Source: SXZD01 sp034680345 (GTDB lineage Bacteria > Pseudomonadota > Gammaproteobacteria > Burkholderiales > Burkholderiaceae_B). From it: a DNA stretch of 7,176 nt. A program made the translations under genes and the position numbers. The stretch spans positions 1 through 7,176 of the forward strand of contig JAXISZ010000021.1 in assembly GCA_034680345.1 (NCBI GenBank), read 5' to 3'. Positions 1 to 6,605 of the stretch are shown one piece after another. Below the pieces are notes generated by a model. It was not told the DNA's origin and did not search any database. It worked only from the letters and a program-made list of their open reading frames with translations. How positions within the stretch are numbered: the first letter of the stretch is position 1; the number at the start of each line of letters is the position of its first letter.

Positions 1-29
1 AAGCCCCTAGAGTAATCTAGGGGCTTTTT
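1..29. terminator. Rho-independent terminator, probably bidirectional
   Basis: A perfect 11-bp stem (AAGCCCCTAGA, 1-11, pairing with TCTAGGGGCTT, 16-26) encloses a GTAA loop. A T run (25-29) follows on the plus strand, so it would stop a plus-strand gene ending left of the window. The hairpin is symmetric and also lies just downstream of the minus-strand RTX remnant that ends at 71. It could therefore have served that gene too, but the minus-strand T tract would lie outside the window. The structure is read directly from the sequence; use in both directions is inferred. Confidence 0.85.
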
Positions 30-70
30 CTTTAATTGGTTCGCTGACCATCTTGATGAGCCTCAGTCCC

Positions 71-268
71 CTACACCATCCACAGATCATTAGCCTGAAA
101 TTTAGGATGCTCTGCACTGCCAAGGATGGCTATTTGTACTGCTGCTTTTGCACCAGTGCTATCGGCATCGTAAAAGAGCGCTCCAGTATCAGTATTAAAT
201 ATCAGGAAATTATTTGCATCTATAGCCTTTACGCCGTTTGCCTCCAAAATGAAATAATCACTTAGAAC
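71..268 (-). pseudogene. C-terminal remnant of an RTX/hemolysin-type calcium-binding exoprotein
   Basis: Read on the minus strand, 268 down to the TAG at 71-73 gives 65 codons with no start codon. The core reads FLIFNTDTGALFYDADSTG, followed by a region containing AAVQIAILGS, and the frame ends in DLWMV. This is the typical end of hemolysin-type (RTX) calcium-binding proteins: an xLIFNTxTGxLFYDADGxGxGAAVQ pattern just before the C-terminus, where the type I secretion signal lies. The frame stays open up to an in-frame TAA at 350-352, but residues upstream of about 268 no longer look RTX-like. The glycine-rich nonapeptide repeats and the rest of the gene are absent, so I call it a truncated fossil rather than a gene. 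The terminator at 1-29 is probably its original one. The plus-strand open frame over the same stretch is a shadow. Family assignment is from motif recognition only. Confidence 0.7.
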
Positions 269-343
269 TTGATTATGCCGCTCTATAGTGAAAGTCGATT
301 TGAAATGGATAAAAACCTGTATAAATGATTTAACATGGTTAGA

Positions 344-415
344 GCCCTTTTAAACCTTAGTTTTTAAGAAAAAACTCTATTAATCCTTACGCCCCTGGTT
401 CGAGCGCAGGTCGAG
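344..415 (+). repeat. Diverged direct repeat, copy 1 (putative island end plus tRNA 3' end)
   Basis: This stretch aligns with 2817-2887. The first 35 positions match at 25 of 35 without gaps, for example AAACCTTAGTTTTTA against GAACCTAAGCTTTTA. A 1-nt shift follows, and the last 23 bases (393-415) match 22 of 23. Similarity therefore extends well upstream of the tRNA-derived part. That suggests the same kind of element end next to the same tRNA end. The alignment was done by hand. Confidence 0.6.
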
Positions 416-418
416 AGG
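377..418 (+). pseudogene. tRNA-Asn 3'-half remnant, copy 1 (putative attachment site)
   Basis: The segment reads as the 3' half of a tRNA. It has an anticodon-loop-like CTATTAATCC (377-386), where tRNA-Asn has CTGTTAATCC, then a variable loop and a T arm CCTGG-TTCGAGC-GCAGG (394-410), then acceptor-like TCGAGAG (411-417). The T loop is canonical, but the innermost T-stem pair is broken (G398 against G406), and there is no 5' half and no CCA. It is not a functional tRNA. Many integrating elements duplicate a tRNA 3' end, and a second copy at 2853-2893 makes that reading likely. tRNA identity is inferred from memory of betaproteobacterial tRNA-Asn; Asn is less certain than 'tRNA 3' end'. Confidence 0.65.
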
Positions 419-424
419 CGAAAT

Positions 425-446
425 AAAAAACCTGGCTCATTTGCCA
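425..446 (-). terminator. Weak terminator-like hairpin at the end of the acyltransferase gene
   Basis: On the minus strand TGGC (446-443) pairs with GCCA (436-433) around a 6-nt loop that contains the stop codon. A GG and a run of six T (430-425) follow. The stem is only 4 bp, so termination would be inefficient, but the position directly at the gene end fits. It is the only hairpin-plus-T-run I see near this gene end. Confidence 0.3.
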
Positions 447-2392
447 ATAATCTTTTGAGATTTCATTACCTCCAAGACTTTTGATCCGCCAATTATGCTG
501 AGATGGGTTTGATCGTAATACAAAAGTTGGTTACCCTCCTTATAGTGACAAACACCGTCAAAACAAAAAATTGCTGTTGGATCAAAAATCTGTAATTGAG
601 GATACTTTTTCTTCAATTGCCGAACAGCATCCATATAAATGCTCCTATAGGCATCCAACTCCGCCATACTTGGCTCACATGATTTAACTGCGGTGAACGA
701 TGAACGCATTACACAGTCTTTGGGATTTCTCTTTAATTTTGGAATATCAATGACAAAAATAACCTCTTTGCCTGCCGCTAAGAGTTTTTCAATAAGATAG
801 CCTTGACCCAAAAGGAATGCGTCACCTTTATTTAGCTCTATATCACCATCAAAATAGCTTGAGGGTGATTGAACTGTCGCATTCACGTAAGGATAGTAAT
901 TAACCAAAACAATCTTCTGAAGGCTATTCATTGTCTGAGCAAGCTCAATTACCTTTTGAGATATAGCAGTACAGTTATTGGCAAATTTATATTGATAAGT
1001 TGGGGTGTAACTTAAATTGGGATAAAACTTGCAAGCGTGTGCGCCAATCAACATGGCATCGACAGTCACCTTTTTAGTAAATATCCCTGAATACAAAGAC
1101 ATGGCATGACTATCCCCAACAAATAGAGTCTTAGGCGCGGTTGAATTTGATAAACAAACCTCTTCCTTTAGTAAACTCAAACCATTTAAAGAAGAACAAC
1201 TTTGATCAGACTGCCTAGATTGGTTATATGCATCCAGAGTGGATAGATAATCAATTTGTTGATTGACTGGTCGATCAGGTAAACCAGCTTTTGACCTCAT
1301 CCAAGAAATGCTCATTAAAATAATTGCAGCAAGGGCTAATAAGTAAATTGCTGCACGATATCCTTTACTAGACCTTACTTTCCTTTCAAGGAAGAAAAAA
1401 GTAAGGCAAGCTAAAAATACTGCTAAGATCACTGCCGCCACAGTATGCAGTGGATCTGGTGTGTCTCCGGTCACAATTCTTAAATAGGATAAAAGAGGCC
1501 AATGCCACAAATAAAGTGGATAGCTAATCAAGCCAAACCAAACCATGATGGGGTTGGAAAACAAATACTTATTTAAAAAAGTATTTGAACCCGCATAAAT
1601 CAGAAAAAATGTACCAAGCGTTGGTAACAAAGCCCACCACCCTGGGAAAGCACTAGTCACATTTAATAGTGACACACCTGAAAAAATTAAAGCACAGCCT
1701 ACAACAGATGAAACCTCTGGATGAAGAAAAGGAATACTTCTTTTGTTGATCGACAAATACGCTAAAAATGCCCCCATCAAAAGCTCCCAGAAACGGGGGA
1801 TTGATAGATAAAAAGCAGCGCTTGGATTTTTTTGAACCCAATAGATATTGAGAATAAAAGATAGACCTGCGATAAGTGCGATAGTGACTACAAAATTCCA
1901 GCGACGCTTCCATGCCAACGCCAATAAAATAGGCCAAAAAATATAAAACTGTTCCTCGACTGCCAAACTCCACAAATGGAGCATCGGCTTAGTTTCAGCC
2001 AAAGTGTCAAAGTAACCAACCTCTTGGTAAAAGTAGATGTTAGAAACAAATAAAAAACCACCTCGGATATGCTTTCCTAGTTGAGCATATTCGTCAAAAA
2101 ACAAGAAAAACCAGCCAAGAATCAAACTAACAATCATCACGATTATTAGCGCTGGGAAAATACGCTTGATACGGCGATTATAAAAATCAAAAATGCTAAA
2201 AGTGCCAGCCTCTAGACTCTGAAAAATAATTTTTGTGATTAAAAATCCAGAGATCACAAAGAAAATATCAACTCCAATGAATCCACCCGCTAATAAATTC
2301 GGAAAAGCGTGGAATATAACAACGAACATCACGGCCAATGCTCTAAGGCCATCTATATCCGATCGATATTCATTCTCCAATGCGTGAGACAT
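437..2392 (-). CDS. OafA/YrhL-type acyltransferase with C-terminal SGNH domain
   Basis: This is a membrane O-acyltransferase, likely moving acetyl groups across the inner membrane onto a surface polysaccharide such as O-antigen or exopolysaccharide. The 651-aa product is the normal size for the fused AT3-SGNH type. The acyltransferase-3 domain covers about residues 10-345 with many membrane segments. It shows DIDGLRALAV (13-22), the putative catalytic His28 in VVIFHAF, FVISGFLIT, an RR pair (73-74) and HLWSLAVEEQFY (139-150). A further membrane segment follows at about 350-365. The periplasmic SGNH domain (about 420-651) has GDSH with Ser428 and DQTHLS with Asp627 and His630, so the catalytic set is intact. 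It holds eight cysteines (399, 413, 454, 474, 560, 572, 610, 615), which suits periplasmic disulfides. I chose the ATG at 2392, where family homology begins and AGAAG lies 5 nt upstream. An in-frame TTG at 2422 would add 10 residues but lacks a ribosome site. The gene stands alone between tRNA remnants and is more AT-rich by eye than the secretion operon, which suggests transfer. The substrate is unknown. Confidence 0.93.
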   Translation of the reverse strand: MSHALENEYRSDIDGLRALAVMFVVIFHAFPNLLAGGFIGVDIFFVISGFLITKIIFQSLEAGTFSIFDFYNRRIKRIFPALIIVMIVSLILGWFFLFFDEYAQLGKHIRGGFLFVSNIYFYQEVGYFDTLAETKPMLHLWSLAVEEQFYIFWPILLALAWKRRWNFVVTIALIAGLSFILNIYWVQKNPSAAFYLSIPRFWELLMGAFLAYLSINKRSIPFLHPEVSSVVGCALIFSGVSLLNVTSAFPGWWALLPTLGTFFLIYAGSNTFLNKYLFSNPIMVWFGLISYPLYLWHWPLLSYLRIVTGDTPDPLHTVAAVILAVFLACLTFFFLERKVRSSKGYRAAIYLLALAAIILMSISWMRSKAGLPDRPVNQQIDYLSTLDAYNQSRQSDQSCSSLNGLSLLKEEVCLSNSTAPKTLFVGDSHAMSLYSGIFTKKVTVDAMLIGAHACKFYPNLSYTPTYQYKFANNCTAISQKVIELAQTMNSLQKIVLVNYYPYVNATVQSPSSYFDGDIELNKGDAFLLGQGYLIEKLLAAGKEVIFVIDIPKLKRNPKDCVMRSSFTAVKSCEPSMAELDAYRSIYMDAVRQLKKKYPQLQIFDPTAIFCFDGVCHYKEGNQLLYYDQTHLSIIGGSKVLEVMKSQKIIGK

Positions 2393-2426
2393 AAGCTTCT
2401 TTTTCTGTGTTTCTACAAGCAATGCG

Positions 2427-2456
2427 AATATTGCGCGATGCTTATTGATTTGTCAT
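2427..2456 (-). promoter_or_regulatory. Candidate sigma70 promoter for the acyltransferase gene
   Basis: On the minus strand ATGACA (2456-2451, 5 of 6 to TTGACA), an 18-nt spacer and AATATT (2432-2427, 4 of 6 to TATAAT) precede the acyltransferase. Transcription would start near 2420, giving a leader of about 28 nt to the ATG at 2392 and excluding the TTG at 2422. An alternative pair is TTTACG (2504-2499) and TATAAA (2483-2478) with a short 15-nt spacer. Both are weak matches in AT-rich DNA. Confidence 0.3.
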
Positions 2457-2716
2457 TCAGTTATGACACCATTGTAATTTATAGAGCCCTTCATACGACG
2501 TAAAACATAGATCGCAGGCAAGGCATACACAAAATAATAAATTACTGGAGACCAAATCCATTGATTCACCTCAAGTAACCAAAACACCATTACTTCCTAC
2601 CGTTGCAAGAATGAAATATAGCCCCTACCCCATGTTGATATCCAAATAGGTTCATCGAAGACTTGAATTAATTTATTTCCAGCTGCATCTAGGTAATGTA
2701 AAAGGATATTTGGCAT
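2453..2716 (-). pseudogene. Short split reading frame: 39 codons, TAG, then 45 more in the same frame; probable gene debris
   Basis: From an ATG at 2716 the minus strand encodes 39 residues (MPNILLHYLDAAGNKL at the start) up to TAG at 2597-2599. The same frame then continues past the stop. An ATG at 2590, with AGGA four bases upstream, opens 45 further codons ending in TGA at 2453-2455. The second part contains a strongly hydrophobic stretch (WIWSPVIYYFVYALPAIYVL) followed by RRMKG, like a membrane segment with positive residues inside. Composition looks protein-like, but I recognise no family. Possible readings are a small gene broken by a nonsense mutation, two tiny overlapping genes, or the tail of a larger deleted membrane protein. 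A shift near 2610 also opens a short plausible frame (YFILATVGSNGVLVT), so a frameshift is possible as well. It lies just upstream of the acyltransferase in the same direction. Confidence 0.35.
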
Positions 2717-2864
2717 GTTTAATTATAAAAAATTAACTATTTATTTTGCCCTCTTACGGAGACAAATTCCATTCAAATCAACTTTAAACCCCTACAAATC
2801 ATTTGGAATGATTTAAGCCTGTTTGAACCTAAGCTTTTATGCACAAGTTCTTTAATCGGTAGGT
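2717..2864. other. AT-rich non-coding stretch with an 8-bp palindrome
   Basis: I see no credible gene here. The notable element is a perfect inverted repeat AAATCATT-TGG-AATGATTT at 2796-2814. Its right half begins a run (AATGATTTAA) that also occurs near copy 1 of the direct repeat (324-333). A perfect TATAAT lies on the minus strand at 2727-2722, but it has no good -35 partner and sits only 6 nt before the ATG at 2716. The start of repeat copy 2 (2817 onward) overlaps the end of this stretch. Confidence 0.5.
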
Positions 2865-2887
2865 CCCTGGTTCGAGCCCAGGTCGAG
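2817..2887 (+). repeat. Diverged direct repeat, copy 2 (putative island end plus tRNA 3' end)
   Basis: This is the partner of 344-415 in the same orientation. The shared 23-base core (2865-2887) differs at one position only. The upstream part is about 70 percent identical over 35 bases before a 1-nt length difference. The two copies bracket the acyltransferase module of about 2.4 kb. Confidence 0.6.
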
Positions 2888-2893
2888 GAATCA
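2853..2893 (+). pseudogene. tRNA-Asn 3'-half remnant, copy 2 (putative attachment site)
   Basis: The T arm is intact: CCTGG (2866-2870), loop TTCGAGC (2871-2877) and CCAGG (2878-2882) form five perfect pairs. The 3' acceptor strand TCGAGGA (2883-2889) follows, then ATCA in place of a discriminator base plus CCA. Upstream, TTAATCGGTAGGT resembles the anticodon-stem and variable-loop region of tRNA-Asn (TTAATCCGTAGGT). No D arm or 5' acceptor strand (expected TCCTCGA) occurs in the 100 bases upstream, so no complete tRNA is encoded. Its better preservation compared with copy 1 may reflect a younger duplication. Confidence 0.68.
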
Positions 2894-2922
2894 AATCTTG
2901 AGATTTATCGGGGTTGATTTGC

Positions 2923-5040
2923 TTAAAAACCAGCTTCTCTTATAAATAGAGCTAAACCACCACGAATAACATCGCCCATGATTGATTTTGGCCAGCCATA
3001 GATCACCACACGGCCACGAATATATCCCGTAGAGATTTTAGATGGGTTGCCATCAACCTTTAATCTGACTCGATAAAGAGCCCGCTCCGGAATCAATTTG
3101 TTATTTTGAGGTCTAACCAAGATCTCTCCCCCAGCGACTGACGTCAGGGCACCCTCAGTGATCACTCGGGTTGCATCTTGGTCAATGGATATAACACTCA
3201 GGCCAACGCCTAAAACACCAGGCGCATCAGGAATAAATCGACCCCAATTACCTAAATCCAGGCGCTTTAAGTCTGCTTCTTCAACATAGCAATCAACCAC
3301 CCAATCCTTGCCATCAATCAGGGTCACCAATGCAAATGATTTGGGAACCCACTCCCCCAAGAATAAATCAGGATCAACATCGGCAATCACCCCTGAAAAA
3401 GGGGCTTTTTTGTTTAATCTTTCATGCTCTTCCATCAGACTCAATAGCTCTTTTTGTGCTGAGATTAATTGCTCTTTATAGATAGGTTGCTGCCCAACTG
3501 TTTTTGAGTCAAAACCTGAGGAGCCATACTGACGAGTGAGTACGTCAACTCGGGTTTTTAACTGCTGTATCTTTTTATCCAAAGCAGGTACTGATAGGCC
3601 AATCAGCTGGTCCCCTTCTGCTACTTCAGCACCAATCACGGGCGGCAACTTGACCACCAATGCGGCTTGAGTAGATAGAACATTAAGACTTTTTTGAGGC
3701 TTTAGCATCCCCTGTGTATTAACAGTGATGTCAAATGGGATAAACAAAAACAGTGCAATAACTATAACGATATAAAACGCTGGTTTTTGATGCACCACAG
3801 GGCCAATATCTGACCATCTTTTGCGCCAATATTGAAGTTCTTGGTAAATTGGTTTAAGGATGAAAAACCACATTTCAACCAAAAATAATGCAATACCTAA
3901 AGCTTTGAAAAAGTAATGGTAGACAAGCAAAGCGATACCAAAAAATACCACCAAGCGATATAACCAAGTCACGATCGCAAAAATCACAAAGAACTGACGG
4001 TTCCATTCACTGAGGGACTCAGGGGGAGGATCATTTAAACCAAATAGCTGAGCCCTTAACCACCAACGCGCATAAGCAAATGAGCGGCTGTGTAAATTGG
4101 GCATACCCAAGGCATCACAGAGTAAAAAGTAGCCGTCAAAGCGTAAAAATGGGCTGGCATTGATCGCCAGTGTGGCTGCTAGTGAGGTTGTTGCTAAAAA
4201 GAAAAATGAGCTCTTGATTGCGCCATCAGGCAATACAGTCCAAATAAAAACCGACCATGCCGCAATAATTGCTTCGGTAGTGATACCAGCACCTGCAATC
4301 ATCAACCTTTTTTTATGTGAATTTAGTTTCCAGGACTCTGTCACGTCGGTATAGGCCACTGGGAACATGATCAAAAATGCCAATCCCATGGTTGGAACCC
4401 TACAGCCGCACTTTTTAGCCGCTAGGCCGTGACCAATTTCATGGAAAACTTTGACCACAAAAACAGCGCCTGCATAACCCAAGATACCTTCGATACTAAA
4501 TGTGTCCACCAAGGTCGAACTAAAGGTATCCCAGCGCCTGAATACGCCCCACAAGCCAATTAAAAAGACGATGAGTGTGATTTGGTAGAAACGTTTTCTA
4601 AAGAGAAATTCGACCTTAGGCAATAAATCGCCTAAGAATTTATCGGGTTTAAATATGGGTAAGCGAAAAAATAGATAGCCATGCAATATCGAGTCAAACC
4701 ACTTTTTATGGCGACCTTTACTTTTTTGCACAAGCTGTGCAATTTCATTAGCGGTGTATTGATAGACAAGTTCGTTATCGTTCAGAAATTTGAGAACCAC
4801 ATTGACTTCTTCAACCGTAATTGAAAGCGTGGTGTCTTGATCAATAGCTTCACAAATTTTTTCGGCATCCCCAAGATCTAATCTGGACAACACCTCAAAA
4901 GAAACCCAATCAATTTGGAAATATTGATTTCTAACAGGGTCGTGCAAAGTCCAAGTTGGACTGCCACTTTTATCTGCAGGGCCCGGGTATAGCGTTAAGT
5001 CTTCCCTGAGCTTAGGCCATTTTTGAGCTTGAAATTCCAT
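2923..5040 (-). CDS. PqqD-like / M50 metallopeptidase / HlyD-like fusion protein
   Basis: This 705-aa inner-membrane protein has three parts. Residues about 28-100 resemble a PqqD-like winged-helix peptide-binding domain (LHDPVRNQYFQIDWVSFEVL, then a helical part ending NDNELVY). Residues about 150-440 form a multi-pass M50 (site-2-protease-type) peptidase. Its zinc motif HEIGH spans 200-204 with catalytic Glu201, the conserved DVTESWKL lies at 232-239, and FDGYFLL supplies a third likely ligand, Asp302. Residues about 445-640, after the last membrane segment (421-440), look like a periplasmic HlyD adaptor: a lipoyl half, a short coiled coil (about 487-553), a second lipoyl half (KKAPFSGVIADV, 554-565) and a beta-barrel. 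Key residues are intact. The start lies 5 nt after the stop of the upstream HlyD-like gene and has no clear ribosome site, so translation is probably coupled. Known relatives are annotated as peptide zinc metalloproteases. I infer cleavage or guidance of an exported protein, most likely the large Ig-like protein of this operon. The activity itself is not shown by the sequence. Confidence 0.88.
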   Translation of the reverse strand: MEFQAQKWPKLREDLTLYPGPADKSGSPTWTLHDPVRNQYFQIDWVSFEVLSRLDLGDAEKICEAIDQDTTLSITVEEVNVVLKFLNDNELVYQYTANEIAQLVQKSKGRHKKWFDSILHGYLFFRLPIFKPDKFLGDLLPKVEFLFRKRFYQITLIVFLIGLWGVFRRWDTFSSTLVDTFSIEGILGYAGAVFVVKVFHEIGHGLAAKKCGCRVPTMGLAFLIMFPVAYTDVTESWKLNSHKKRLMIAGAGITTEAIIAAWSVFIWTVLPDGAIKSSFFFLATTSLAATLAINASPFLRFDGYFLLCDALGMPNLHSRSFAYARWWLRAQLFGLNDPPPESLSEWNRQFFVIFAIVTWLYRLVVFFGIALLVYHYFFKALGIALFLVEMWFFILKPIYQELQYWRKRWSDIGPVVHQKPAFYIVIVIALFLFIPFDITVNTQGMLKPQKSLNVLSTQAALVVKLPPVIGAEVAEGDQLIGLSVPALDKKIQQLKTRVDVLTRQYGSSGFDSKTVGQQPIYKEQLISAQKELLSLMEEHERLNKKAPFSGVIADVDPDLFLGEWVPKSFALVTLIDGKDWVVDCYVEEADLKRLDLGNWGRFIPDAPGVLGVGLSVISIDQDATRVITEGALTSVAGGEILVRPQNNKLIPERALYRVRLKVDGNPSKISTGYIRGRVVIYGWPKSIMGDVIRGGLALFIREAGF

Positions 5041-5045
5041 TGAAT

Positions 5046-6605
5046 TTAAATGCCCAAAAATTGACGCAAGGAAGATAGTGGTCTACGGAAAACCCAATAG
5101 GACAATGGCACAAACTCACCATGCACTTTAGCAGTGCCTTTTAAACCAACACGAGGGCCTTTTTTGCCAGGGTCTAAACTTGCTCTGACGCGATAGGCAT
5201 AGGTACCATCAGGTCTCAAAATAGGTTCATGACCTTCATAACGCAACTGACCTGACACTGGTGAAAATGGCATGGCATTCAAATAAAGCGTGACGCTAGA
5301 ACGTTTAGGCATTTCAATGGCCTCACCAACTGGAATCCATCCCTCAATTTCCACATCGCCTTCCGTGGCCACCACCATGATTTTTTCACCAGCAATCACG
5401 GGTTTACCAATCCACTCGGATGGATCATCAAAAAGCACAATTCCAGGACGTGGGGCACTGATTTTTGCTTTATCTAGTAGGCTCTTGAGATAGTCAGCTT
5501 CAACCTTTTTTTCTGCAGCCTTGCCTTCTTGAGGAGCCAATAAACCACGGCTTTTAGAGTCAGTCAAAGCTTGCAAAGCACTTTGTCGGTACTCTTGCGT
5601 AGCAATCTGAGTCTCTTGTTGAGCCACTTGCAAGCGGCTGGTTAAGGATGTGATGTCTAATCTAAATAGTTCCTGCCCTTTGGTGACTTCTTGGTTAGGT
5701 TTGACATAAAACTCATCCACCACCCCTTCAATTGGTACACGAATAATTGCAGGATTGGCAGGAACCAATTCACCAGGCACCAATACCGTCAAACGCACCG
5801 GAAATAATATAAATGTCCAAATTAACCATTTCCATCGACGTTTTTTGTCATGCCAAATGGCTTTCGCCTCAGCCCAAACGAATTGTTTTGTGCCTTCGAC
5901 CCCCATCATCTGCAATGATTGCCAAGTTGCTTTGACCCAAGTGATTACATCCGCATACATTTGACGAGCTTGGGGGATGATCTGCTTGGGGTTTTGACGA
6001 TAGTCTTGATAGACTACGTTTGCGCCAGCAATCACGTCTAAAGCAAAGGCCTTGACTTCATCTCTGCTAGGTACATATTCTAAAAAACGAATCCACAAGC
6101 GAGTTAACTCACCATGCACTGTCGGGGCATCTACCCTGCTCCATGAATAAGCCCAGATATCGACCCATTCTTTTAAATAGGCTAATTCAGCATCCCTAAA
6201 GTTGTTTTCTCTTGCCAGCAATAGTCCAGCCTTGCGCTTGCCACTGGACATCGGAAACCAATATGCATGAACTGGCAAATAAGAACCCCAGTCTTCCACC
6301 ATGGATTCATCAAGCATCTCAGGCAAAATTTCACATGGCTCATGGTGAGTGCTCAAGATTTTGCAGACACTGTTAAGCCACATCACATAAGGGGAGTTTC
6401 TTTCAACAAAAGAAACTCCTGATTGTGAGACCACCCCTTCATCTTCAATCCATAGAGAACCAAGGAGATAAGAAGCTAGTTGATGTGTTTGATTGACGAG
6501 TAAAAATTGCAAGGCTTTATCTGATTCAGATTTTCTTGCTTGCTGAGCCAGATTAATCAAGACCATGGAACTATCCATGGTCACTGCTGCTTCATTGGAA
6601 GCCAT
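5046..6605 (-). CDS. HlyD-type membrane fusion protein with GAF-like cytoplasmic N-terminal region
   Basis: This 519-aa periplasmic adaptor is unusual in its long N-terminus. Residues about 30-158 look like a GAF-type domain (AGLLLARENNFRDAELAYL at 126-144 is the most typical stretch), and a helical part runs to about 250. A basic KKRRWKW (254-260) precedes one membrane segment (about 260-276), placing the N-terminus in the cytoplasm. The periplasmic part has a first lipoyl half (IIRVPIEGVVDEFYVKPNQ, 287-305), a short coiled hairpin (about 320-385), a second lipoyl half (KISAPRPGIVLFDDP, 391-405) and a beta-barrel region to about 510. The ATG at 6605 shares one base with the TAA of the upstream gene. 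GGAGG lies 9 nt before the ATG, within the last codons of that gene, a strong signal that fixes the start. Together with the M50 fusion it probably forms the inner-membrane/periplasmic part of an exporter. No ATPase or TolC is in view. The GAF assignment is by eye and less certain than HlyD. Confidence 0.88.
   Translation of the reverse strand: MASNEAAVTMDSSMVLINLAQQARKSESDKALQFLLVNQTHQLASYLLGSLWIEDEGVVSQSGVSFVERNSPYVMWLNSVCKILSTHHEPCEILPEMLDESMVEDWGSYLPVHAYWFPMSSGKRKAGLLLARENNFRDAELAYLKEWVDIWAYSWSRVDAPTVHGELTRLWIRFLEYVPSRDEVKAFALDVIAGANVVYQDYRQNPKQIIPQARQMYADVITWVKATWQSLQMMGVEGTKQFVWAEAKAIWHDKKRRWKWLIWTFILFPVRLTVLVPGELVPANPAIIRVPIEGVVDEFYVKPNQEVTKGQELFRLDITSLTSRLQVAQQETQIATQEYRQSALQALTDSKSRGLLAPQEGKAAEKKVEADYLKSLLDKAKISAPRPGIVLFDDPSEWIGKPVIAGEKIMVVATEGDVEIEGWIPVGEAIEMPKRSSVTLYLNAMPFSPVSGQLRYEGHEPILRPDGTYAYRVRASLDPGKKGPRVGLKGTAKVHGEFVPLSYWVFRRPLSSLRQFLGI
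6393..6419. repeat. Perfect 11-bp inverted repeat inside the HlyD-like gene
   Basis: GGAGTTTCTTT (6393-6403) and AAAGAAACTCC (6409-6419) pair perfectly around a 5-nt loop, within codons for residues about 63-71 of the HlyD-like protein. No T run follows on the coding strand, so it is not a classical terminator. It could form an mRNA hairpin or be chance. Confidence 0.6.

Noticed and set aside
53..265. Plus-strand open frame of 70 codons
   Set aside because: It is antisense to the RTX remnant, whose minus-strand translation matches a known family pattern, while the plus frame shows no recognisable feature.
2393..2422. TTG start adding 10 residues to the acyltransferase
   Set aside because: It has no ribosome site, the extra residues lie outside family homology, and the better promoter candidate would start transcription too late to include it.
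2722..2727. Perfect TATAAT on the minus strand as a promoter for the split short frame
   Set aside because: It has no acceptable -35 hexamer at 16-18 nt and sits 6 nt before the ATG; in such AT-rich DNA the match is expected by chance.
2853..2893. A complete functional tRNA-Asn gene
   Set aside because: Only the 3' half is present; no D arm or matching 5' acceptor strand is found upstream.
2889..2919. Nested inverted repeats (AATCAA/TTGATT and AAATC/GATTT) downstream of the M50 fusion gene
   Set aside because: Stems are short and AT-only or nearly so, with no T run on the minus strand, so I do not call a terminator for the operon.
3390..3411. Terminator-like hairpin CCCCT-GAAAA-AGGGG followed by six T on the plus strand
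   Set aside because: It lies inside the M50 fusion gene, antisense to it, over codons for the conserved lipoyl motif KKAPFSG. The T run reflects lysine codons, and no plus-strand gene ends there.
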